From the NCBI GenBank assembly GCA_019416685.1, contig DXWV01000109.1, positions 15,952 to 79,951 of the forward strand: 64,000 bases of DNA. Direction: 5' to 3'. The notes beneath the pieces are model-generated. The model was not told where the DNA came from. It saw nothing but the letters and a program-made list of their open reading frames with translations, and did no database searches. Position numbers and translations under genes: made by a program. The stretch's first letter is position 1. The number at the start of each line of letters is the position of its first letter. Origin of the DNA: Bacteroides sp. Lineage in GTDB: Bacteria > Bacteroidota > Bacteroidia > Bacteroidales > Bacteroidaceae. This document shows positions 52,025 to 60,879 of this stretch, in pieces.

Positions 52025-53656
52025 ATGAATATGTTCTGTTATCAATGCCAGGAGACAGCAAAAGGTACTGGCTGCACACTAAGAGGTGTCTGTGGAAAAA
52101 CATCCGAAGTAGCCAATCTTCAAGACCTTCTGCTCTTTGTAGTAAGAGGTATTGCTGTGTATAACCAAAAGTTACGTCGGGAGAAACGTCCTTCAGACGA
52201 AGCAGACCGTTTCATCTTCGATGCCCTTTTTATAACGATTACCAACGCCAACTTTGATAAAAAAGCCATTATTCGTAAAATCAAAGAGGGATTAAAGCTC
52301 AAAAGTAAACTCGCTCAGGAGGTAACGATCGAACATGCTCCCGATGAATGTATCTGGAATGGCAACGAAGACGAGTTTGAAGAAAAATCCAAAACAGTAG
52401 GCGTACTCCGCACACCAGACGAAGACATCCGTTCTCTAAAAGAACTGGTACATTACGGACTGAAAGGTATGGCTGCCTACGTAGAACATGCTCACAACCT
52501 GGGACATGAATCTCCGGAAATATTCGCCTTCATGCAACACGCGCTTGCCGAACTAACCCGCGATGACATCACTGCAGATCAGCTCACCAATCTGGTTCTT
52601 GAAACCGGAAGATATGGTGTATCGGCTATGGCTCAACTGGATGCCGCCAATACAGAAACATATGGTAATCCGGAACTATCGGAAGTAAATATCGGTGTAC
52701 GAAATAACCCGGGTATCCTCGTCAGCGGACACGATCTGAAAGACCTGGAAGAACTATTACAACAGACGGAAGGTACGGGAATCGACATCTATACTCACAG
52801 TGAAATGCTACCGGCACACTATTATCCACAGCTCAAAAAGTACAAACATCTTGCCGGAAACTATGGAAATGCTTGGTGGAAGCAGAAAGAAGAGTTTGAA
52901 AGTTTCAACGGTCCGATACTGTTTACCAGTAACTGCATTGTACCTCCCCGGCCGGATGCTAACTACAAAGACCGTATCTACATTACCGGTGCTTGCGGAC
53001 TGGAGGGTGCAACGTATATTCCCGAAGCCAAAGACGGAGGACAGAAGGATTTCTCTGCCATCATTGAACATGCCAAATGCTGCCAGCCACCCGTAGCCAT
53101 AGAGAGCGGTAAGATCGTTGGCGGATTTGCACACGCACAAGTCATTGCACTGGCAGACAAAGTTGTAGAAGCTGTCAAGAGTGGAGCCATCCGCAAATTC
53201 TTTGTTATGGCAGGTTGTGACGGACGTATGAAGAGCCGTGAGTATTATACTGAATTTGCCGAGAAATTACCTCACGATACAGTAATCCTTACCGCCGGAT
53301 GTGCCAAATACCGTTACAATAAATTGCCATTGGGAGATATTAATGGAATTCCCCGCGTTCTGGATGCAGGACAGTGTAATGACAGTTACTCACTGGCAGT
53401 GATCGCCATGAAACTAAAAGAAGTATTCGGGCTGAAAGATATCAATGAGCTACCAATTATATACAATATCGCCTGGTATGAACAGAAGGCGGTTATCGTA
53501 CTCCTTGCCCTGTTATCTTTAGGTGTGAAAAATATACACCTTGGTCCCACTCTCCCGGCTTTCCTTTCTCCTAATATAAGAAAAGTACTGATTGATAACT
53601 TTGGAATTGCCACAATAAGTACGGCAGATGAAGATATTATGAAGTTTCTGAGCTAA
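52025..53656 (+). CDS. hcp: Hydroxylamine reductase (hybrid-cluster protein)
   Basis: A 543-residue protein of normal class I length. The N-terminal cysteine motif MFCYQCQETAKGTGCTLRGVC (C5, C8, C17, C23) binds the 4Fe cluster. The hybrid-cluster ligands lie in AYVEHAHNLGHESPEIFAF, TSNCIVPPR, ITGACGLEG, AGCDGRMKSREYY and LTAGCAKYRYNKL. Hcp reduces hydroxylamine and nitric oxide in anaerobes under nitrosative stress. The gene has its own promoter and candidate operator and follows hcpR. Confidence 0.97.
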   Translation: MNMFCYQCQETAKGTGCTLRGVCGKTSEVANLQDLLLFVVRGIAVYNQKLRREKRPSDEADRFIFDALFITITNANFDKKAIIRKIKEGLKLKSKLAQEVTIEHAPDECIWNGNEDEFEEKSKTVGVLRTPDEDIRSLKELVHYGLKGMAAYVEHAHNLGHESPEIFAFMQHALAELTRDDITADQLTNLVLETGRYGVSAMAQLDAANTETYGNPELSEVNIGVRNNPGILVSGHDLKDLEELLQQTEGTGIDIYTHSEMLPAHYYPQLKKYKHLAGNYGNAWWKQKEEFESFNGPILFTSNCIVPPRPDANYKDRIYITGACGLEGATYIPEAKDGGQKDFSAIIEHAKCCQPPVAIESGKIVGGFAHAQVIALADKVVEAVKSGAIRKFFVMAGCDGRMKSREYYTEFAEKLPHDTVILTAGCAKYRYNKLPLGDINGIPRVLDAGQCNDSYSLAVIAMKLKEVFGLKDINELPIIYNIAWYEQKAVIVLLALLSLGVKNIHLGPTLPAFLSPNIRKVLIDNFGIATISTADEDIMKFLS

Positions 53657-53730
53657 AAGAAAAATGTTCTAACCGGGAATATTCTGAAAAGATACACCCC
53701 AAAACCGACACCCTATCAATAGATAACTTC

Positions 53731-53784
53731 TAAAACACAGAGTATCGCAGAGTAAAACCAGACTTTGCGATACTCTGTGTTTTA
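53731..53784. repeat. Dispersed perfect hairpin repeat (AAAACACAGAGTATCGCA arms)
   Basis: A 19-bp perfect inverted repeat, arms 53731-53749 and 53766-53784, loop 16 nt. It is of the ACACAGAG-type intergenic repeat seen in this genus and may also end the hcp transcript. Confidence 0.75.
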
Positions 53785-53824
53785 ATAATAGAATAGACCC
53801 GAATATAACATTTTTAAACTATTT

Positions 53825-53864
53825 AACCTCCTCCCAGGATACAAAATACATCCAAAAGGAGGTT
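53825..53864 (+). terminator. Candidate terminator before the antiporter gene
   Basis: AACCTCCT (53825-53832) pairs with AGGAGGTT (53857-53864), with an inner GGAT/ATCC stem, followed by TTATTTG. Confidence 0.5.
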
Positions 53865-53885
53865 TTATTTGTTATCTAAATTGTG

Positions 53886-53893
53886 TAACTTCG
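53886..53893 (+). promoter_or_regulatory. -7-like element TAACTTCG of the antiporter gene
   Basis: One mismatch to TAnnTTTG, 50 bp upstream of the ATG at 53944. Confidence 0.4.
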
Positions 53894-53943
53894 CACGGTG
53901 AAGCAAAAAAAGACTTATTTATAACCCTTATAATATATAGCCC

Positions 53944-55392
53944 ATGTTATTCACTGCAGAAAATATTCTTCTTGTAGGTTCTATCTTACTTTTCGTTAGT
54001 ATCATTGTTGGTAAAACCGGATATCGCTTCGGAGTACCCGCCCTGTTATTATTCCTTGTTGTTGGTATGCTTTTCGGAAGCGACGGTCTTGGCTTTCAAT
54101 TCCATAGTGCAAAAACTGCACAATTCATAGGTATGGTGGCACTTAGCATTATCCTCTTTTCCGGTGGTATGGATACTAAGTTTACAGAAATACGCCCGAT
54201 ATTAACTCCGGGTATCGTTCTCTCCACGGTTGGAGTGCTACTTACGGCTCTGTTCACAGGGCTATTTATCTGGTGGCTCTCCGGTATGAGTTGGAGTAAT
54301 ATCTACCTACCAATCACGACCTCACTACTACTTGCCTCTACTATGTCGTCAACAGATTCGGCCTCGGTCTTTGCCATTCTCCGTTCACAGAAAATGAATC
54401 TGAAACACAACCTTCGCCCGATGCTTGAGCTGGAGAGCGGTAGTAATGACCCTATGGCTTATATGCTCACGATTGTTCTCATACAGTTCGTTCAGTCTTC
54501 GGGCATGGGAGCCGGTGCTATATTAGGCTCTTTCGTAATTCAATTTCTGGTAGGTGCTGCTGCCGGTTATGTACTGGGTAAACTGGCTATATTGATCCTC
54601 AACAAAATAAACATCGACAACCAATCACTCTACCCCATCCTCCTTCTGTCATTTGTATTCTTCACGTTTGCTATCACCGACAGACTACATGGAAACGGTT
54701 ATCTGGCAGTATACATTGCCGGTATAATGGTAGGTAATAACAAGATCATATTTCGAAAAGAGATTGCTACCTTTATGGACGGGCTCACCTGGCTTTTCCA
54801 GATTATCATGTTCCTCATGCTCGGCTTGCTTGTCAATCCACACGAGATGCTCGAAGTAGCTTGTGTAGCATTGCTTATCGGGGTATTCATGATTGTTATC
54901 GGTCGTCCGTTAAGTGTATTTCTTTGCCTGCTCCCGTTCCGAAAAATAACATTCAAGTCACGGTTATTCGTGTCATGGGTAGGATTACGCGGAGCTGTTC
55001 CGATTATCTTTGCCACCTATCCGGTAGTAGCCAATGTGGAAGGATCAAATGTTATATTCAATATCGTATTCTTTATTACCATCATCTCGCTGGTAGTACA
55101 GGGAACTACTGTTTCTTATGTAGCACGTTTGCTTCATCTCTCCACTCCGCTCGAGAAAACCGGAAATGACTTTGGAGTAGAATTGCCCGAAGAGATAGAC
55201 TCCGATCTTCGCGACATGACTGTAACACAAGAAATGATAGAGAAAGCCGATACGCTGAAAGATATGAATCTCCCCAAAGGTACACTCGTCATGATCGTAA
55301 AACGTGGAGACGAATTCCTTATACCGAACGGAAGTCTGAAACTACATGTAGATGATAAGCTACTACTCATTTCAGAGAAGAGTAAAGAATAA
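53944..55392 (+). CDS. Monovalent cation/proton antiporter with TrkA-C domain (NhaP2/CvrA-like)
   Basis: A 482-residue protein with about twelve membrane helices (LLVGSILLFVSIIVGKTGYR, VGMLFGSDGLGFQF), the conserved AST-rich segment LLASTMSSTDSASVFAILRS and LELESGSNDPMAYML (ion-binding aspartate), then a cytoplasmic TrkA-C domain in the last 70 residues (DMNLPKGTLVMIVKRGDEFL ... VDDKLLLISEKSKE). The layout is of the K+ or Na+/H+ antiporters of the NhaP2 type. It should control cytoplasmic cation levels and pH. It is shorter than E. coli NhaP2 (578 residues), lacking the extra C-terminal CorC-like domain. Confidence 0.9.
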   Translation: MLFTAENILLVGSILLFVSIIVGKTGYRFGVPALLLFLVVGMLFGSDGLGFQFHSAKTAQFIGMVALSIILFSGGMDTKFTEIRPILTPGIVLSTVGVLLTALFTGLFIWWLSGMSWSNIYLPITTSLLLASTMSSTDSASVFAILRSQKMNLKHNLRPMLELESGSNDPMAYMLTIVLIQFVQSSGMGAGAILGSFVIQFLVGAAAGYVLGKLAILILNKINIDNQSLYPILLLSFVFFTFAITDRLHGNGYLAVYIAGIMVGNNKIIFRKEIATFMDGLTWLFQIIMFLMLGLLVNPHEMLEVACVALLIGVFMIVIGRPLSVFLCLLPFRKITFKSRLFVSWVGLRGAVPIIFATYPVVANVEGSNVIFNIVFFITIISLVVQGTTVSYVARLLHLSTPLEKTGNDFGVELPEEIDSDLRDMTVTQEMIEKADTLKDMNLPKGTLVMIVKRGDEFLIPNGSLKLHVDDKLLLISEKSKE

Positions 55393-55452
55393 AAATCCCT
55401 CTTCGATGAGGATGTGTCAAAAGCCGGATAAAGCTATCAATATGTGACTTTA

Positions 55453-55525
55453 GAAACGCAGATGATCGCAAATTAGCGCGGATACAATTTAATCTTTGCG
55501 TTACTTAGCGATTATCTGCGTTTTA
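55453..55525. repeat. Dispersed AAACGCAGAT inverted repeat, copy 2
   Basis: AAACGCAGATGATCGCAAAT (from 55454) pairs imperfectly with TTAGCGATTATCTGCGTTTT (to about 55524), with internal AGCGCGGAT blocks. It is related to copy 1 at 23196-23300. It lies between two convergent genes and may serve as their transcript end. Confidence 0.65.
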
Positions 55526-55552
55526 ATGTGACCTCTATATGCAATCACGTAA

Positions 55553-57340
55553 TTACTCTATTTTCGCATTAGTTACCCGTTCCAGCAGGAAGCGGCTTTT
55601 ATTCCAGTGAAACGGCTTATACTCCGTATTCATCCGGATACTATTATTACGGAATACAAGTCCGTCCACCGACTTGGCATAAAGGATCGGTGCATCAAAG
55701 GTATCGAATTCATTGTCTTCAATCACGATGCCTTCTTCCACTCCACCATGGAAATACTTTTGTTGCGATTTCAAGTCAGGTATTTCAGGATAGATAGAAA
55801 TTACAGCATTTGTGAACTGAAACATATTTGTAAGTGCATTCACAAAACGATTTTTCCGGATAATTACATTCCGGCAAGCTCCTGTTTCATACCAACCATT
55901 ACAATCACCACACAACAGAATGGCTGTACCGGATGTATGGTCAAACAGGTTATTCTCTGCAATCGTTTTCTTAGGAGTACTAAACAGTGCACCGCGAGCA
56001 CGATTGTTACGGATCACATTATCGGTAAATAGCACTTCCGGAGTCCAGGTCAGATTCTCAATACCAAAACCACTTTCAGCATTAATAGCCACATCAACAG
56101 GATCACGGAAAGAAATAATAAACTCACGCGCCCCCTGCACTTCCTCTTTATCATAGGGAGCAATCGCCGTAATGCTATTCTGGCTCCCCACAAGCTCCAT
56201 TGTTGACGAACGTACAAACTGCACTTCATCCTCCGGTCGTCCCCACTCAAATCCCCAGGCCTGGTCGTGCATATACCGTCCTACCAAAGTACGGTCGTCT
56301 ATCCGCTTGATTACTTTCAGGTAAGTACCATGCACATTGATAGCATCGTCCATCATACCTTCATAAAGGCCATTCCGGGATATAATCTTTCCTTTACAAG
56401 CCGAAAAATGAGTGGCGTCGGCCTGAGTAGTGAAATAACGGGGATCATTCTCCCCACGAAGACAGACGTTAAATCCATCTAAGGTTATATTCTCACACAA
56501 TTGTGCCAATAGTCCCATTCCTTCGGCATAATGTATTTTCACATTTAATAATTGCGTATCTACATCATGCGAAAGAAATATTCCGGGAGTAGGCCTGAAA
56601 TAAGTACGCAGAGCAATTACCGTACCCGGAACAAGCCGGTTGTCCTTCCAATTCTTTATATTGAGAAGGCGTGGCGCCACCTGGGTTACTCCCTTATTCG
56701 GATAATGTAAATCACTGGTGTTATAAACTATATGCCGGCTTTTAGGATCAAAAGCAATGCCGGAAGAAGGGCGAAGTTTCCAGCCTTCACCCAATGTCTC
56801 AAAAACAGAATCTTTACTAATCTGATAGTTCACCCAGGGAGCTACTTCAAAAGTAATACCATTCTCCACAGAAGTCTCTACTATTTGTATCTGTGCTATA
56901 TGCGGATTCTCAAAGTCAATATTAAAATCTTTCAGTATACAGTTTTCCGAATATAAAAGAGAAACAGGAATCATGCGGCCATAGAAAATAAAGTCAGACC
57001 CTTGTCCGTCCAAAGTCAGATTTTTCATATTCTCAATAGCAATACCTACTTTCTTCGGATTTGTCTGGTCATGGTTGGAAATATAATATTGGCGAGACGC
57101 CGCATTCTTTTCAAAGAAATGATACCTGCCTGTCGGGAAACGTAGTATGACGCTATCTCCTTCCTGGTAATCTCTTTTGATCTTCTCTAAAACCTTTTGT
57201 AATACAGGCGATGCATCTTTCTTTCCATTGGCTTTCAAACCAAAATCAGAAACATCATACACACGATTGGCAGCACATATGTCAGCGGAAGGTAAAACTC
57301 CTGACAGGAGTATAAACAGAGATGCAAGAATTGTTTTCAT
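55553..57340 (-). CDS. glaB: GH110 alpha-1,3-galactosidase (GlaB type)
   Basis: About 595 residues from the ATG at 57340, where the signal peptide (TILASLFILLSGVLPSADIC) begins; a longer frame to 57415 precedes it. The chain is a right-handed beta-helix (RVYDVSDFGLKANGKKDASP, ENMKNLTLDGQGSDFIFYGR, DGFNVCLRGENDPRYFTTQA, LYEGMMDDAINVHGTYLKVI, VIRNNRARGALFSTPKKTIA) in the order found in GH110 enzymes. This family removes terminal alpha-1,3-linked galactose from branched blood-group B or linear alpha-Gal structures. The B subtype (GlaB) accepts both. No TonB/SusD pair or other glycosidase is adjacent, so it is an isolated enzyme. Confidence 0.88.
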   Translation of the reverse strand: MKTILASLFILLSGVLPSADICAANRVYDVSDFGLKANGKKDASPVLQKVLEKIKRDYQEGDSVILRFPTGRYHFFEKNAASRQYYISNHDQTNPKKVGIAIENMKNLTLDGQGSDFIFYGRMIPVSLLYSENCILKDFNIDFENPHIAQIQIVETSVENGITFEVAPWVNYQISKDSVFETLGEGWKLRPSSGIAFDPKSRHIVYNTSDLHYPNKGVTQVAPRLLNIKNWKDNRLVPGTVIALRTYFRPTPGIFLSHDVDTQLLNVKIHYAEGMGLLAQLCENITLDGFNVCLRGENDPRYFTTQADATHFSACKGKIISRNGLYEGMMDDAINVHGTYLKVIKRIDDRTLVGRYMHDQAWGFEWGRPEDEVQFVRSSTMELVGSQNSITAIAPYDKEEVQGAREFIISFRDPVDVAINAESGFGIENLTWTPEVLFTDNVIRNNRARGALFSTPKKTIAENNLFDHTSGTAILLCGDCNGWYETGACRNVIIRKNRFVNALTNMFQFTNAVISIYPEIPDLKSQQKYFHGGVEEGIVIEDNEFDTFDAPILYAKSVDGLVFRNNSIRMNTEYKPFHWNKSRFLLERVTNAKIE

Positions 57341-57377
57341 AGTAATCTTTTTATTAGACAAGTTTAGTATCCGATGA

Positions 57378-57385
57378 CAAAGATA
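57378..57385 (-). promoter_or_regulatory. -7 element TATCTTTG of glaB
   Basis: Plus strand CAAAGATA, 38 bp upstream of the start at 57340. It supports the shorter start because the longer frame begins at 57415, upstream of this element. Confidence 0.65.
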
Positions 57386-57533
57386 GACCTTTTGATTATA
57401 ATTACATTCAATCAAGCTTCACTTTTTTCTTATATATATACTACCCGCAAAATGTTCTTTTTTCCCCGGTTTCAACTCCCGTTAATTTACCGTAAAACTT
57501 TCCGGGAGAATTCGGTTTTTGTTAATGAAGTAT

Positions 57534-57541
57534 TAATTTTG
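57534..57541 (+). promoter_or_regulatory. -7 element TAATTTTG of the acyl-CoA ligase gene
   Basis: TAATTTTG followed by CGC, 32 bp before the ATG at 57574. Confidence 0.5.
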
Positions 57542-57573
57542 CGCAATTTTAATACAAATGTGCAAAAAACGAA

Positions 57574-59238
57574 ATGGAACAACAACAAGGGTTCATAGAT
57601 TATATTGAGCAAAGTATTGTAAACAATTGGGATCTCAATGCCCTGACAGATTACAAAGGAGTCACCCTTCAATATAAGGATGTTGCCCGCAAAATAGCAA
57701 AATTTCATATTGTACTTGAGAGTGCCGGTATTCAGCCCGGTGATAAAATAGCTGTTTGCGGCCGCAATAGTGCACACTGGGCAGTTGCTTTTCTGGCAAC
57801 AGTAACTTATGGAGCCGTTATCGTTCCCATTCTTCATGAATTCAAAGCCGATAATATACACAACATCGTTAATCACTCTGAAGCCAGACTTCTGTTCGTT
57901 GGCGACCAGGTATGGGAAAATCTGAATGAGGATGCCATGCCTCTATTAAAGGGGATTGCTTCTTTGAAAGACTTCTCTGCACTTGTGTCCCGTTGTGACC
58001 AACTGACTTATGCTTTTGAGCACCGGAATGAGATCTATGGACAACGTTATCCCAAATGCTTCCGGAAAGAACATATTTCATATCGCAAAAGCGATCCCGA
58101 AGAGCTGGTAATTATCAACTACACTTCAGGAACCACCGGTTACTCTAAAGGAGTGATGCTTCCTGCCCGTAGCATATGGTCCAACATTACTTACTGTTAT
58201 GAGATGCGTCCCCTGCAAGCCGGTGATACGGTTGTATCTATGCTTCCGTTAGGTCATGTATTCGGTATGACCTATGACTTCCTGTATGGTTTCTCGGCAG
58301 GAGCACATCTCTATTTCCTCACCCGCATGCCGTCTCCTAAAATCATAGCACAGTCTTTTGCCGAGATCAAACCGAAATTGATTTCATGCGTACCATTGAT
58401 TGTAGAAAAGATTATCAAAAAAGAAGTATTGCTCCGGCTGGACAACAGGATAGGCAAACTGCTGTTGCGGGTTCCCATCCTCAACGATAAACTGAAAGCA
58501 GCCGCCCGACAGACAGCCATGGAAATTTTTGGGGGTAACTTTAATGATATTATTATCGGCGGTGCTCCTTTCAATGCAGAGATTGAAGCTTTCTTAAAAA
58601 AGATAGGTTTCCCTTATACGATTGCCTACGGAATGACTGAATGTGGTCCTATTATCTGCTCGGACTGTTGGCAAAACCTTAAAAAGGCTTCATGTGGAAA
58701 AGCAGCCAGTCGCATGGAAGTAAAAATAGACTCACCAGATCCCAATACGCATGCCGGAGAAATCATCTGTAAAGGAGATAACCTCATGCTGGGATATTAT
58801 AAAAATGCGGAAGCTACTGCACAGATTATAGATAAAGACGGGTGGCTGCATACAGGCGATCTTGCCACAATAGACGAACAAGGGTATGTGACAATACGCG
58901 GACGCAGTAAGAATCTTCTGCTTAACTCAAGCGGACAGAACATCTATCCCGAAGAGATTGAAAGCAAACTGAACAATATGCCGTATGTAGCAGAGTCATT
59001 GATCGTATTGCAGAATGACAAACTTGTTGCTCTCATATATCCTGACTTTGACGATGCATTTGCCCATGGTTTGCAACAACCGGATATTGAGAAAGCAATG
59101 GAGGTAAACCGACTGGAACTGAACCTTCAATTACCTGCATTCAGCCAGATAAGCAAAGTAAAAATACACTTTGAAGAGTTTGAAAAAACAGCTAAGAAAA
59201 GTATCAAACGGTTTATGTATCAAGAGGTGAAAGGTTGA
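57574..59238 (+). CDS. AMP-forming acyl-CoA/acyl-acid ligase
   Basis: A 554-residue member of the adenylate-forming family. P-loop INYTSGTTGYSKGVMLPARS, TIAYGMTECGPIICSDCW (substrate motif), TGDLATIDEQGYVTIRGRSK (adenosine motif) and QNIYPEEIESKLN (hinge) are present in order; the C-terminal catalytic lysine lies in EKTAKKSIKRFMYQE. Most likely a long-chain fatty acid ligase, but the acid is inferred. The stop codon falls in the loop of the terminator at 59215-59261. Confidence 0.9.
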   Translation: MEQQQGFIDYIEQSIVNNWDLNALTDYKGVTLQYKDVARKIAKFHIVLESAGIQPGDKIAVCGRNSAHWAVAFLATVTYGAVIVPILHEFKADNIHNIVNHSEARLLFVGDQVWENLNEDAMPLLKGIASLKDFSALVSRCDQLTYAFEHRNEIYGQRYPKCFRKEHISYRKSDPEELVIINYTSGTTGYSKGVMLPARSIWSNITYCYEMRPLQAGDTVVSMLPLGHVFGMTYDFLYGFSAGAHLYFLTRMPSPKIIAQSFAEIKPKLISCVPLIVEKIIKKEVLLRLDNRIGKLLLRVPILNDKLKAAARQTAMEIFGGNFNDIIIGGAPFNAEIEAFLKKIGFPYTIAYGMTECGPIICSDCWQNLKKASCGKAASRMEVKIDSPDPNTHAGEIICKGDNLMLGYYKNAEATAQIIDKDGWLHTGDLATIDEQGYVTIRGRSKNLLLNSSGQNIYPEEIESKLNNMPYVAESLIVLQNDKLVALIYPDFDDAFAHGLQQPDIEKAMEVNRLELNLQLPAFSQISKVKIHFEEFEKTAKKSIKRFMYQEVKG

Positions 59239-59261
59239 TTACCTTTCACCTCTTGATACAT
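59215..59261. terminator. Perfect 21-bp terminator containing the stop codon
   Basis: Arms 59215-59235 and 59241-59261 are exact reverse complements around the loop TGATT; the TGA in the loop is the stop codon of the acyl-CoA ligase gene. A T-rich tail (CTTTATTATAAT) follows. Confidence 0.85.
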
Positions 59262-59322
59262 CTTTATTATAATGCCATTGCGGTACAATTAAATACATAC
59301 TATGACTTCCGTTTTTTAGCGC

Positions 59323-59706
59323 CTATTCCACCAGTTCTTGAAACAAATCATTCAGTGTCTGCTCCAGATTGACAGAGAAACCAACGTGTGGCCTTGAAGT
59401 CTGAATGCAGGAACTTCTCAGTGCCGTCAACCACCGGAAACGTTCCGGGATATCCAACAAAGCAATTGTTCCCCCGGTTTTATGCCCCGAACAAACCTTA
59501 CTAAAAGCCTCCATATGCTCGCGAAACGACTCCATATCCAGTTCCGGAGAAAAGGCTCTAAGCCTGTTTTCATTTATCTCATAACGCATTTTTATAAAGT
59601 CAGCCTGTTTCGAGAACAGGATAACTCCTACATTCATAAACTCCTCACGTTCCACCTTCGGTACAATGCGGATTACTGCATATTCATATAAGTGCTTTTC
59701 TGGCAT
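59323..59706 (-). CDS. DUF3037 protein
   Basis: A 127-residue protein with the DUF3037 opening YEYAVIRIVPKVEREEFMNV followed by GVILFSKQADFIKMRYEINE and a C-terminal helix (NLEQTLNDLFQELVE). The family has no established function and is typically encoded beside a HipA-like kinase, as here: the two genes overlap by 23 bases, with the kinase upstream. The partner role (antitoxin, regulator or substrate) is unknown. Confidence 0.85.
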   Translation of the reverse strand: MPEKHLYEYAVIRIVPKVEREEFMNVGVILFSKQADFIKMRYEINENRLRAFSPELDMESFREHMEAFSKVCSGHKTGGTIALLDIPERFRWLTALRSSCIQTSRPHVGFSVNLEQTLNDLFQELVE

Positions 59707-60487
59707 CTTGTGCTTCTTTTACAAATAGTTCGGAATGACGTATCCTTTCTGTTAGAAATTGAAAATAAATATTTCGTATATCCTGTTGTGTTTCTTCCTT
59801 ATCCCGCCAATGCAACCAGTCATCAGGTATCAGGTCTACTATCTCCTGTAATATTTCATCAGTTAATATCTCTTTATATTCCCGGTCCACTTCCTCCAGA
59901 TCACTCGCTTCGACCAACAATACATGTTCCTTTATCTGTGTAAAAGGACTCAGTGCATGTTTCCTCCAATTCACCCACGAATGATGGAAAAACAGAGAAG
60001 CACCATGGTCTATCAGCCACAATTCTTTATGCCACATCAACATGTTGGTATTTTTGGCTGTACGATCCACATTGGTCAAGAAAGCATCCAGCCATACTAT
60101 CTGTGAGGCCAATTTAGCATCCACTTTTGTCACCACAGGATCAAACGGTAATGCTCCCGACAGGAAATGCAACCCCAGGTTCAACCCACGACTTCCTTGC
60201 AACAGGTCTTGTATCTCTTCATCTCCTTCCGAACGCCCGAAAGCTTCATCCAGATTTAGAAAAACAATTTCCGGAAGACGCAAACCCAACACACGCGCCA
60301 CCTCTCCGCCTATCAGCTCGGCTATAAGGGCTTTTGTCCCATGCCCCGCCCCGCGAAACTTTACCACATACTTAAATCCATCATCAGCTTCGGCAAGAGC
60401 TGGCAACGAACCTCCCTCACGTAAAGGCATAATGTAACGAATTACATCAACGGTTCGTATATCGATTTCATTTCCTCTTATTATCAT
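59684..60487 (-). CDS. HipA-family kinase-like protein
   Basis: A 267-residue protein resembling the compact HipA-like kinase family. The ATP-binding lysine is probably in GFKYVVKFRGAGHGTKALIA, the catalytic loop is WLDAFLTNVDRTAKNTNMLM (D followed by N) and the metal-binding aspartate is in LWLIDHGASLFFHH. The N-terminal subdomain of classic HipA and a HipB antitoxin gene are absent. It is followed by, and overlaps, the DUF3037 gene, so the two form one unit. Substrate and role are unknown. Confidence 0.85.
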   Translation of the reverse strand: MIIRGNEIDIRTVDVIRYIMPLREGGSLPALAEADDGFKYVVKFRGAGHGTKALIAELIGGEVARVLGLRLPEIVFLNLDEAFGRSEGDEEIQDLLQGSRGLNLGLHFLSGALPFDPVVTKVDAKLASQIVWLDAFLTNVDRTAKNTNMLMWHKELWLIDHGASLFFHHSWVNWRKHALSPFTQIKEHVLLVEASDLEEVDREYKEILTDEILQEIVDLIPDDWLHWRDKEETQQDIRNIYFQFLTERIRHSELFVKEAQDARKALI

Positions 60488-60512
60488 ATATCTTTCGTAT
60501 CCTCCTATTTTT

Positions 60513-60520
60513 CAAATATA
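60513..60520 (-). promoter_or_regulatory. -7 element TATATTTG of the kinase-DUF3037 unit
   Basis: Plus strand CAAATATA, 26 bp upstream of the start at 60487. Confidence 0.5.
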
Positions 60521-60694
60521 GTTATATAATAAGAACAAGCTAACTTTTGAAAATGTTCCAGCTGAAAAAAGCAGAAGAATTAGTTGCAAATATAAGCATT
60601 ACAAGGCAAAAGTAAAACAGAAGTGTTAAAAGTAAGAAGTAAGAAAGAGACTATAAAACGAGGATAACCATCTCATTTTCAGAAAATTCAAACA

Positions 60695-60809
60695 ACAGTA
60701 TTTAGCAGATATAAAAGTATGTATTTAACAGCACATTAAATACGTACTCTTGCCTATATAAAGTACGTACTTTTACACCTATAAAATACGTACTCTTATA
60801 GTGCTCGTT
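60695..60809. repeat. 23-bp-periodic TACGTA repeat array, copy 2
   Basis: Units start at 60695, 60718, 60741, 60764 and 60787, each exactly 23 bp apart. Units three to five begin TACGTACT plus a T-run; unit two is TATGTATTTAACAGCACATT, close to unit three of copy 1 at 8229; unit one is degenerate. It sits about 60-170 bp upstream of the expected ravA transcript start. Confidence 0.75.
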
Positions 60810-60854
60810 TTTCATGTTTGCTTATTCCAATTAGATAAAGACAAAGATAAATAA

Positions 60855-60862
60855 TATCTTTG
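60855..60862 (+). promoter_or_regulatory. -7 element TATCTTTG of ravA
   Basis: TATCTTTG followed by CATAC, 17 bp before the ATG at 60880. With CAAAGATA at 60842-60849 it makes a perfect 8-bp inverted repeat around AATAA, so a minus-strand promoter may lie back to back. Confidence 0.6.
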
Positions 60863-60879
60863 CATACAAAATCCATAAC

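Larger units (their letters stand above)
60488..60879. other. 392-bp divergent control region of the HipA-like and ravA genes
   Basis: No coding sequence is seen. It contains the -7 element of the kinase gene (60513-60520), the 23-bp-periodic array (60695-60809) and the -7 element of ravA with a mirror-image element next to it (60842-60849). Confidence 0.6.
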
